From positions 1 through 7,745 of the forward strand of contig QQUB01000111.1 of assembly GCA_008501835.1 (NCBI GenBank): a DNA stretch of 7,745 nt, read 5' to 3'. Positions within the stretch are counted from its first letter, which is position 1. Every line of letters begins with the position of its first letter. Both the position numbers and the translations under genes were made by a program. The stretch is from Bacteroidota bacterium. GTDB lineage: Bacteria; Bacteroidota; Bacteroidia; Chitinophagales; Saprospiraceae. Under the pieces are notes generated by a model. The model had not been told where the DNA came from. It ran no database searches and saw only the letters and a program-made list of their open reading frames with translations. Shown here one piece after another: positions 1 through 6,175 of this stretch.

Positions 1-359
1 TTAACTTCTCCAAATGTTACTTCATAACTGGTCAAAAATGAATTGTAAGGCATAGAAAACTGTTCCTCCAGCCAGGCTTCGACCCCAACCTGGGTCACAT
101 TATATATTTCTTCATAACTACCCCCAAAACCAGCCTGTGCCAAAAACCGGGAAGCTCCTTCCATGTCCGGGAAATAGCCAGTTCCATTAAGCGTATGAGC
201 CGCTGAATCAGCTCCAACAGAAGGGCTGGAACTTACCGTAACCCCGACATCATGGCCGGTTCCGAAATGGTCTTCATAAACTTGTGCGTGCAGGGAAAAA
301 AAGTAACAATTTGCCAAAAGGATCATTGGCAAAAGAAAACGATTTGGTGTTCCTTTCAT
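1..359 (-). CDS. DUF1800 family secreted protein, N-terminal part (3' end beyond the window)
   Basis: Reading the minus strand from the ATG at 359-357 gives 119 codons without a stop, running off the left edge. Residues 1-26 look like a signal peptide (basic start, hydrophobic stretch, then LHAQ before VYEDHFG). Residues 66-103 (MEGASRFLAQAGFGGSYEEI, followed by GVEAWLEEQFSMP) match the N-terminal signature of DUF1800 proteins, where an ASRFL-QA-FG motif precedes an AWL-QQ helix. DUF1800 proteins are exported, of uncertain biochemistry, and often encoded beside DUF1501 genes; such a partner would lie to the left, outside the window. The gene is divergent from the HYR/lectin gene at 619, with 259 bases between them. 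No Shine-Dalgarno sequence precedes the start, as is usual in Bacteroidota. The family call rests on the motif alone, since most of the protein is missing. Confidence 0.8.
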   Translation of the reverse strand, partial: MKGTPNRFLLPMILLANCYFFSLHAQVYEDHFGTGHDVGVTVSSSPSVGADSAAHTLNGTGYFPDMEGASRFLAQAGFGGSYEEIYNVTQVGVEAWLEEQFSMPYNSFLTSYEVTFGEV

Positions 360-618
360 AAGTCAATTATTGATTAAAGTGGCTTCGGGATTGTTTATGT
401 CTTTTGGTCATTCGATTACATGGTGCAAAAAAACCAAGTTTGGTTGCCTGGCATTAATTTTTACGGATTTTTTGACAGAACAGAAGAAAAAAGGTTTAAC
501 CAAATTTATTCTTAAAGTGGATTTTAACGAGTTAAACAGACCATTTATGAAGGAATAACCCTATTTTAGGAAGGAAAAAGATCCAACTCACTTTCTTTTC
601 TAATTCAATATTAAAAAT
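360..618. other. Divergent intergenic region between the DUF1800 and HYR/lectin genes
   Basis: This A/T-rich stretch of 259 bases must hold promoters for both flanking genes. On the minus strand, TAAATTTG (508 to 501) matches the Bacteroidota -7 box TAnnTTTG, but no TTTG is seen at the expected -33 spacing. On the plus strand, CCCTATTTTAGG (560-571) has TATTTTAG, one base off that consensus, about 50 bases before the ATG at 619; it too lacks a clear -33 box. A 62-codon open frame (370-558, plus) is possible but has no coding character and is not called. Confidence 0.4.
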
Positions 619-2280
619 ATGAAGAGACTATCTACAATTTTCATTCTAGTAATATGCCTGTTCCAACTCAATGGACAAGGCATTTTTGATTCCGATATCC
701 ATACAGCAATTCCATTTGGCGATGTCAGCTCACCTCCAACGGAAACTGCCCAACAGGTCATTGACCAGGATCCCGACACAAAGTTTCTGGACTTTTTCTT
801 CCAGGACGGTATGGGTTTTGAAGTTAATGTGGGAAGTGCCACCATAGCTACTTCTATCGCTATTGTGACTGCCAATGATGCCCCTGAAAGAGATCCACAG
901 GAGTATGAGATTTTCGGTTCCAATGACGGTTCTGATTATACAAGCATCGCTACAGGTACCATCCCTTGCGTTACGGAAAGGTTTCTTTCCAGGACCTTTG
1001 CTTTTTCGAATACAGAAGCTTATTCCATATACCGGGTAAACTTTACAGGCACTTGTGGCCCGTCCACCATTCTCCAGGTAGCTGATGTACAATTATTCGA
1101 AATGATCGGTTCCGCTCCTGTGATGAGTTGTCCTGAAAGCCTTACCGTTGACTCCTCTCCCGGAGAATGCAGCGGTATTGCCAATTTTGAGGTCACGGTT
1201 AGTGATTTGGAAGATGGGACTGTTGAACCTACTTTGACTTTAGGCTTTGAAGCGGGTTCGGCCTACCCTGTTGGCAACACCCCTGTTGTTTATACTGCCG
1301 TAGATAGTGATGGGAATATTGTGAGTTGTAATTTTACGGTTACAGTTCTGGATGTTGAATCTCCCGTTTTTGAGTGCCCTGATGATATGACTGTCAATGT
1401 TGATCAAGGAGCAACGGGAGCAACTGTAAACTTTGATGTTGCTGTTTCAGACAACTGTTCTGTGATCAACCCAATTGACGATTTCACACCATTGGGAACC
1501 ATGGACAATCAGTCGTATTACCTTTCTAATTCATTATTTGTTCCGGAAGATGCGGCTTTTACGGATGCGCCGGACAACGGTGGCACCTTGGGGACCATTC
1601 GAAACGAGGAAGAAAATATGTATATCCTGAATGCCGTCCGCGAACCTACCAGTGGCCTTGCCAATATCTTAATCGGTTATACGGACATTTCTTCTGAAGG
1701 GGAATTCGAATGGTTCAGCGGTGATCCTTCTGATTATAACAACTGGAATGAAGGGGAGCCGAATAACAGCGGACCTTCAGGAGAGCCTGAAAATTACACG
1801 ATCATGTTAGGCAATGGAACCTGGAATGATATAGCCTCCCTGCCGAGCCAAACTTACCGATACCTGCTGGAAGTCGAGTATGAGTTGCTACAAACAGCAG
1901 GTTTGGCTTCTGGGAGTACATTTCCATTGGGTACCACAACCAATTCTTTTGTGGCCACCGATGTAGCTGGTAACAGCTCTAATTGCGAATTTACGGTAAC
2001 GGTTGATAATACTTCAAGCACGGAAAATCACTTTTTGGCCAATAGCATTTCTTTAACTCCAAACCCGTCATCGGATTGGGTAACCATCAGCAATGAATCG
2101 AACCTTGCGTTGAAGAATATCATAATTTTTGATATTTATGGAAAAATGGTTTTTATGATTGATCAAGATCAGATAAATGACAATCCGGCCATTGATATTT
2201 CGGAGTTATTAACTGGTATTTATTTGATGGAAATTCAGACGGAAAGAGGGAGCATTACCAAGAAATTGCTGAAGCAATAA
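619..2280 (+). CDS. Secreted adhesin-like protein: discoidin-like, HYR, HYR with inserted C-type lectin domain, T9SS sorting tail
   Basis: The protein has 553 residues. Residues 1-20 are a signal peptide ending LNGQ. Residues 21-161 resemble a F5/8 type C (discoidin) domain, with motifs TANDAPERDP and FGSNDGSDY. Residues 168-243 are a HYR (immunoglobulin-like) domain with Cys171, 184 and 237. A second HYR starts at 250 (FECPDDMTVN) and runs to DNCS (278-281), is interrupted by a C-type-lectin-like domain at 282-421, and resumes at 423-462 (LLQTAGLASGSTFPLG to CEFTVTV). The lectin part shows GGTLGTI, LIGYTD, the EPN motif (380-382) associated with mannose-type calcium sites, and WND (402-404). 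It has no cysteines, so the canonical disulfides are absent. Residues 475-553 form a type A T9SS C-terminal domain (LTPNPSSDWVTI, DIYGKMV, LLTGIYLMEI, KKLLKQ). The expected role is a surface-attached or released carbohydrate-binding adhesin; the ligand is unknown. Confidence 0.88.
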   Translation: MKRLSTIFILVICLFQLNGQGIFDSDIHTAIPFGDVSSPPTETAQQVIDQDPDTKFLDFFFQDGMGFEVNVGSATIATSIAIVTANDAPERDPQEYEIFGSNDGSDYTSIATGTIPCVTERFLSRTFAFSNTEAYSIYRVNFTGTCGPSTILQVADVQLFEMIGSAPVMSCPESLTVDSSPGECSGIANFEVTVSDLEDGTVEPTLTLGFEAGSAYPVGNTPVVYTAVDSDGNIVSCNFTVTVLDVESPVFECPDDMTVNVDQGATGATVNFDVAVSDNCSVINPIDDFTPLGTMDNQSYYLSNSLFVPEDAAFTDAPDNGGTLGTIRNEEENMYILNAVREPTSGLANILIGYTDISSEGEFEWFSGDPSDYNNWNEGEPNNSGPSGEPENYTIMLGNGTWNDIASLPSQTYRYLLEVEYELLQTAGLASGSTFPLGTTTNSFVATDVAGNSSNCEFTVTVDNTSSTENHFLANSISLTPNPSSDWVTISNESNLALKNIIIFDIYGKMVFMIDQDQINDNPAIDISELLTGIYLMEIQTERGSITKKLLKQ

Positions 2281-2330
2281 TATTACATAGAACAAGTTAA
2301 GGGCTATAAGCCTTTAGAACTAAAAACGAA

Positions 2331-2362
2331 CAAAGCCCTGGTCCGTGTGGACCAGGGCTTTG
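2331..2362. terminator. Bidirectional rho-independent terminator between convergent genes
   Basis: A perfect 14-bp stem pairs CAAAGCCCTGGTCC (2331-2344) with GGACCAGGGCTTTG (2349-2362) around a GTGT loop. On the plus strand it is followed by CATTTAATATTCTTCTT; on the minus strand the RNA continues UUCGUUUUUA. It lies 50 bases after the stop of the HYR/lectin gene and 72 bases after the stop of the convergent helix-hairpin-helix gene, so it can end both transcripts. The U-tracts are interrupted, but the stem is strong and GC-rich with A/T at its base. Confidence 0.85.
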
Positions 2363-2434
2363 CATTTAATATTCTTCTTCGACAAAGCAACGCCTTTTCC
2401 TTCCCTAAAGCCTGCGCAAAGGCATCGCCTTGAT

Positions 2435-3655
2435 TTAGGCCTTTCCTCCCTTCAGCTTATCCTGCATTTCCTTAAGTTCATCCCACTTGCCATTAGCGGC
2501 GAGGGAAGCCTGGTCACACCAGGTGGCCGGGTCGTGCATTTTATAACGGCTGCCTGCGGCATCGAGGATATCCCGGAGGCGTTTTTGGCTGCTGGCGGCG
2601 AGTTCCGTCCAGTTGTTAATGCCCGCATCTTTGAGGATACCTTCGATCTTTGGACCAATGCCTTCGATCACTTTGAGATCCTGATCGTTGGAGGGATAAG
2701 TAGATTTTTTGGCTTTGCCTTTAGCCTTCGGTGGATTGGCCATCAGTGTTTTTGCCTGACCAACCCAATTGTCTTTTTCCATTCTTCCGGGGAAGTAACC
2801 GATTTCTCTGGTCACCTCATCCATTTTCGCTTTATCAAACTGGCTGATCTGTTCGTAGGTATGGATTCCTACATCGTAAAGTTGCTGTTGGATAAATGGC
2901 CCTACCCCACTGATCTGTGTCAGGTCATCTTTTTGAACACCATCCGTAATGATCTTCTTTTTCAACCCGGGTTTTTCTGAAGCCAGCCCCAGGTCTGGTT
3001 CGGCCACATCACTTTGGGATGCATGGATGGCGCCCACTTCCAAAGGAGGAGCGGATTCGGAAATCGTTCCTGCCTGCACCTCATTGATCCTGGCTTTCAG
3101 CAATTCATTTTCTGCGGTGAGTTTATCCAGTTTTGCTTCAAAGGTTTCCAGTCTGCTTAAAGTATCTGAGGAAGTAGTATCGAGAGGGGTAGCAACAGGT
3201 GATGACCGAAGCTCCTCAATTTCCTCTGCTAACTGTTCATTTTGGGTTTTCAACCCAACGACTTGATCACTCAGTTCTTCAATGGTGGCCGAATAGGTCC
3301 GGTTAGTGGCCTGCTCCTGTTCCAGTTCCGTATTCAGACTGTAAACCTGGTTATAGATATTTTCCTTTTCATCTTCCAATAACTTCAACTTATCTATAAG
3401 GGAGCGGGATTCCTGCTGGGCCTCCTCAAGAGCAGTGGATTTTTTCAACAACTCTTCCTGAGCTGTTGCTAGCTGAGCTTCGGAGTCTTCAAGTTTTTTT
3501 TTGACTTCCTTAAGTTCCTTTTTTAAACGACGGACTTTGGCTGTTCTCAATAAAAATCCAACCAATAATCCGAAAAGGAAACCAACAATAGTGATAAACA
3601 GGATCGTGTAACTCTCCTGAGATTCCATCTTATCAAAAAATTGCGTAAAATCCAT
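2435..3655 (-). CDS. Membrane-anchored coiled-coil protein with two helix-hairpin-helix-type domains
   Basis: The protein has 406 residues. A single membrane segment lies at about 16-36 (YTILFITIVGFLFGLLVGFL), followed by a strongly basic stretch (RTAKVRRLKK). By the positive-inside rule this puts the bulk of the protein in the cytoplasm. Residues 40-150 and 165-195 are long charged heptad-like coiled coil. A linker rich in Ala, Ser and Pro leads to two related C-terminal modules: 242-305 (DDLTQISGVGPFIQQQLYDV, then DNWVGQAKTLM) and 324-390 (DQDLKVIEGIGPKIEGILKD, then LRDILDAAG and WDELKEMQ). Their GVGP (250-253) and GIGP (332-335) turns are helix-hairpin-helix-type. Such modules occur in DNA-binding proteins and fused to other proteins (for example NuoE-like subunits), so DNA binding is possible but unproven. 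The gene lies 128 bases downstream of the OmpA-like gene on the same strand. Its function is unknown. Confidence 0.85.
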   Translation of the reverse strand: MDFTQFFDKMESQESYTILFITIVGFLFGLLVGFLLRTAKVRRLKKELKEVKKKLEDSEAQLATAQEELLKKSTALEEAQQESRSLIDKLKLLEDEKENIYNQVYSLNTELEQEQATNRTYSATIEELSDQVVGLKTQNEQLAEEIEELRSSPVATPLDTTSSDTLSRLETFEAKLDKLTAENELLKARINEVQAGTISESAPPLEVGAIHASQSDVAEPDLGLASEKPGLKKKIITDGVQKDDLTQISGVGPFIQQQLYDVGIHTYEQISQFDKAKMDEVTREIGYFPGRMEKDNWVGQAKTLMANPPKAKGKAKKSTYPSNDQDLKVIEGIGPKIEGILKDAGINNWTELAASSQKRLRDILDAAGSRYKMHDPATWCDQASLAANGKWDELKEMQDKLKGGKA

Positions 3656-3783
3656 TGCAAAAATTTTTAACGTTTAAAAAGGGTGAAGGTATTTCGAATC
3701 GAAGCGTTTTGTCAAAAGCATAAAAAGTTGCGCCACGAATATTCGAATGATTTTTGGGATCGATTACACGAAAAACAATTCCA
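3656..3783 (-). other. Spacer between the OmpA-like gene and the helix-hairpin-helix gene
   Basis: There is no convincing terminator between the two minus-strand genes, so read-through is possible. Just upstream of the downstream gene's ATG lies an A/T-rich near-palindrome at 3664-3680 (TTTTTAACGTTTAAAAA, centred on AACGTT), which could be part of a promoter or an operator. Only weak matches to a Bacteroidota -7 box were found. Confidence 0.3.
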
Positions 3784-4659
3784 TTACTCTGAGTCATCAG
3801 CCGAATCCTCAATCACAAAATTGACCCGGCGATTCTTTTGGCGACCTTCGGAGGTTTCATTGGTAGCAACCGCACGTTTTTCCCCTTTTGAATCCACTTC
3901 AATGTCTACTGTCACTCCCAATTCACGGAAATATTCCCGGCTACTTTTGGCTCTCCGAAGTCCTAGATTATAATTGTATCTTTTCTCCCCTATATTATCG
4001 GTATGACCAATTATGGTCAAAGTCTTCCCCGGATTCTGTTCAAAATAGATCTTGACCGAATCAGCATACAGGTGGAAAGGTTCACCGGGTTTGAATTCAT
4101 CAGAATCGAATTCAAAATTGGCGTCTGAAAAGGTCATATTGGTAAAGGTAAACTGCACCTTGTCGTACTCATCGGGAACATCTGCCGTATAAAGATCGAA
4201 CAATAAAGGTGCCGACAAAGTCTCATCTTCACTTATTCCATGATCGAGGCTGATGCGACTTTGGTCAACTCCTCTTTCAACCAGCAGTTTCCTGATTTCA
4301 TCTGCCCTGGCAACACCCATATTTTCGAAAAAACCAGGCTGGATATCTTTTTCGCTTTCCCGGTAAAAAGCAGTGATCGTCAATTTTTTAGTAGAGTCAG
4401 CATTTAAAATATGAGCCAAAGTGTCCAGGAATGATTCATTATTGGCATTTAAACGTGGAGTGGTCTGCTGTGCTTCAAAGGCAAACTCGTCATACCCTTC
4501 GAGAATAACGGCACCATCATCCTTGAGCTGCAAAGTATTCAACCTGACATCAACAGGTTCTTCAACACAAAGATTTTTAACCTGACAAACGTAAAAATGC
4601 CTTGCCCAAAAAAGGAATACACAAAATAACAGAAAGACCAAAAAAGCTAATCCTCTCAT
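3784..4659 (-). CDS. Anchored OmpA-like peptidoglycan-binding protein
   Basis: The protein has 291 residues. A hydrophobic segment at 3-18 acts as a signal or membrane anchor, with cysteines at 13, 25 and 31; no clear lipobox is seen. Residues 177-285 form a full OmpA/MotB C-terminal domain: FEFDSDEFKPG, TLTIIGHTDNIGEKRYNYNL, GLRRAKSSREYFRELGV and KNRRVNFVI. Asp221 in GHTD and Arg236 in LRRA have the spacing of the pair known to bind diaminopimelate in OmpA domains. Residues 56-140 look like a second, divergent OmpA-like unit: FAFEAQQTTPRLN, KKLTITAFYR, then VARADEIRKLLVERGVDQSR, lacking the GHTD motif. The likely role is tethering the envelope to peptidoglycan from the periplasmic side. It may be the first gene of a two-gene unit with the helix-hairpin-helix protein downstream. 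A motor or channel role is not supported by the sequence. Confidence 0.87.
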   Translation of the reverse strand: MRGLAFLVFLLFCVFLFWARHFYVCQVKNLCVEEPVDVRLNTLQLKDDGAVILEGYDEFAFEAQQTTPRLNANNESFLDTLAHILNADSTKKLTITAFYRESEKDIQPGFFENMGVARADEIRKLLVERGVDQSRISLDHGISEDETLSAPLLFDLYTADVPDEYDKVQFTFTNMTFSDANFEFDSDEFKPGEPFHLYADSVKIYFEQNPGKTLTIIGHTDNIGEKRYNYNLGLRRAKSSREYFRELGVTVDIEVDSKGEKRAVATNETSEGRQKNRRVNFVIEDSADDSE

Positions 4660-5029
4660 ATGGTTCTAATTCGATGAGTAGTATTTCCGGATCTTGTGAT
4701 CGTTATGGTACATTTCGAAACTTTTACGATCGTGGTTCCCCGGATTGTATAAACATAAAAGTAATAAAAATATAGGTCACAGTCAAAAAGGGGATAAAAG
4801 GGATGCAATTTTATTGTTGTTTCTGGAAACGCTTACTTAATTCGAAATTCAAAAGGCATCATCAAACATGACCCAAAACTGGAAAAATTTAACCGCCAAG
4901 AACGCCAGGAAAGCACAAAGATCGCTAAGACAAAACCTCCTATTCCCCTATTCCCTCATGTCCTTGTTCCCTTATGTCCTTATTCCTTTTGTCCTTTTGT
5001 CCTTTTGTCCTTATTCCCTCATCCCCTAT
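4660..5029. other. Gene-free intergenic region between the OmpA-like gene and galK, with repeats at its galK end
   Basis: These 370 bases hold the upstream region of the OmpA-like gene (minus) and, at the right, two short-repeat tracts listed separately. Near the OmpA-like start there is a weak dyad, GATCGT (4698-4703) with ACGATC (4726-4731), and CCGGAT occurs twice nearby; these may be coincidental. No clear TAnnTTTG promoter was found on the minus strand, and no hairpin terminator for galK. A plus-strand open frame starting at 4868 is built from the repeats plus antisense galK and is not a gene. Confidence 0.5.
4889..4935. repeat. Degenerate 9-11-nt GCCAAGAA-type short repeats
   Basis: Four successive units begin with GC: GCCAAGAAC (4895-4903), GCCAGGAAA (4904-4912), GCACAAAGATC (4913-4923) and GCTAAGACA (4924-4932). 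The tract resembles low-complexity intergenic sequences of the CCGCCAAGAACGCC type that I recall as dispersed in many environmental bacterial genomes; that recollection is not checked here. Units vary in length and are not in codon register, so it is not coding. Confidence 0.5.
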
Positions 5030-5035
5030 CTACCC
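4941..5035. repeat. Pyrimidine-rich 8-nt tandem repeat tract reaching into the galK stop codon
   Basis: About twelve units of 7-9 bases follow the pattern T(T/A)(T/A)TGTCC or TTATTCCC. Examples are TATTCCCC (4941), TCATGTCC (4956), TTGTTCCC (4964), TTATGTCC (4972), three identical TTTTGTCC (4987-5010), TTATTCCC (5011), TCATCCCC (5019) and TATCTACCC (5027). The last unit contains the galK stop codon (5030-5032 on the minus strand). The opposite strand is almost pure purine. It resembles the short tandemly repeated repetitive (STRR) sequences of cyanobacteria and some Bacteroidota. Its period of 8 argues against a coding role. Confidence 0.75.
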
Positions 5036-6175
5036 TATCAAAGAAATCCCTTCCCCAACCTCAACTTCCACCATTTGCGCTTCGACACCAAATTTATCAA
5101 AATAGGCTTTCTGAAGACTCTGCCAGACAGTCTGAACCTGATCCTCATGAATGACATTAATCGTGCAACCGCCAAAGCCTCCACCAATCATTCTCGATCC
5201 CAGGACACCCTCCAAATCCCGGATATGATCCACCAGGAAATCGAGTTCTTCACAACTCACTTCATAGTCATTTCGAAGGCCGGCATGAGATTGCCATAAG
5301 TATTCGCCAAGCGCTGTAACGTCACCTGCCTTGAGGGCTTCCACCGTCTTTAATACCCTCTCATCTTCCCGAAGGACAAACAAGGCTTTTATATAATCAT
5401 CTTCATCTACCTGGTCTTTATAGCGGTTTAAAGTAGCTTCATCAAAATCCTGAAAGGACTGTATTTTTTCATCATCCTTAGCCAACAGATCCATAACCCT
5501 GTGGCAGGCATTCCTCCGTTGGTTGAAGGGTGAATTGACCAGACTGTGTTTAACGCAGGTATTGAACAAAACAAAGTGGTATTCACCAATTTCAAGAGGC
5601 ACATAGGTATGACTGATATTTTTAAAATCAAGCAATAATGCGTGTCCTGACTTTCCATTCAAAATGGAATATTGATCCAGCAATCCTCCTTTGACCCCAA
5701 ATCGATGCTCCGCAGCCTGTGCAATAAACATCATTTCTCTTCTTGTCAACCCTAAATCAAACAGCTCATTTAACCCAAAAAGCAATCCACAATTCAATGC
5801 CGAAGAGGAAGACATACCCGCTCCGATCGGAATATCTCCACCAAAAGTACAGTTGATGCCCTTAACCGCATACCCCCTGCTCTCCAGTTCCATCAACATA
5901 GTTTTGAAATACCCTGTCCAGTGTCCCTGTGGGTATTCATTTTCCCTTATCCCAAAATTAGCCGTTTCATTCAGGTCAACTGCATCCAGATGCATATCCC
6001 CATCCTCACTTTCACTCAGGGCAAAAACCAATGATTGTTTCACGGCAGCAGGCAGAGAATAGCCAAGGTTATAATCCGTATGTTCCCCAATTATATTTAT
6101 CCTTGAAGGTGCCTTTAACATCAAAGGTTCTTTTTGGTACGATTCAATATGTCGTTTTTTGATTGTCTCGATCAT
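5030..6175 (-). CDS. galK: Galactokinase
   Basis: This GHMP-family kinase phosphorylates alpha-D-galactose with ATP to galactose-1-phosphate, the first phosphorylation of the Leloir pathway, in the cytoplasm. At 381 residues it has normal length. The galactokinase signature is at 22-43 (APSRINIIGEHTDYNLGYS), with Arg25, Glu31 and Asp34 in the sugar-binding positions. The ATP-binding GHMP motif is at 116-126 (PIGAGMSSSSA). Asp167 in GGLLDQYS is the expected catalytic base; the preceding residue pattern has Gly where many family members have Cys. VKHSLVNSPFNQRR (208-221) and the C-terminal GGGFGGC (331-337) are also typical. No galT, galE, galM or sugar transporter gene is next to it here. The stop codon falls inside an octamer repeat tract, and no hairpin terminator follows. 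No Shine-Dalgarno sequence precedes the ATG at 6175. Confidence 0.96.
   Translation of the reverse strand: MIETIKKRHIESYQKEPLMLKAPSRINIIGEHTDYNLGYSLPAAVKQSLVFALSESEDGDMHLDAVDLNETANFGIRENEYPQGHWTGYFKTMLMELESRGYAVKGINCTFGGDIPIGAGMSSSSALNCGLLFGLNELFDLGLTRREMMFIAQAAEHRFGVKGGLLDQYSILNGKSGHALLLDFKNISHTYVPLEIGEYHFVLFNTCVKHSLVNSPFNQRRNACHRVMDLLAKDDEKIQSFQDFDEATLNRYKDQVDEDDYIKALFVLREDERVLKTVEALKAGDVTALGEYLWQSHAGLRNDYEVSCEELDFLVDHIRDLEGVLGSRMIGGGFGGCTINVIHEDQVQTVWQSLQKAYFDKFGVEAQMVEVEVGEGISLIG

Noticed and set aside
370..558. Plus-strand open frame of 62 codons in the DUF1800/HYR intergenic region
   Set aside because: It has no recognisable motif, lies in A/T-rich divergent promoter DNA, and its composition looks like translated non-coding sequence.
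2404..2439. CCTAAA (2404-2409) and TTTAGG (2434-2439) inverted repeat around AAGGC/GCCTT at the 3' end of the helix-hairpin-helix gene
   Set aside because: The stems are short with large loops and no T-run; the perfect hairpin at 2331-2362 explains termination better.
2345..2980. Plus-strand open frame of 211 codons
   Set aside because: It is antisense to the helix-hairpin-helix gene and begins inside the terminator hairpin; the minus-strand frame has clear domains.
4941..5035. CRISPR array
   Set aside because: The units are 7-9 bases with no spacers between them.
4868..5299. Plus-strand open frame of 143 codons with an apparent hydrophobic repeat (PYSL, FPYV, CPYSL)
   Set aside because: The apparent repeats are a translation of the octamer DNA tract, and the rest is antisense to galK, whose motifs are unambiguous.
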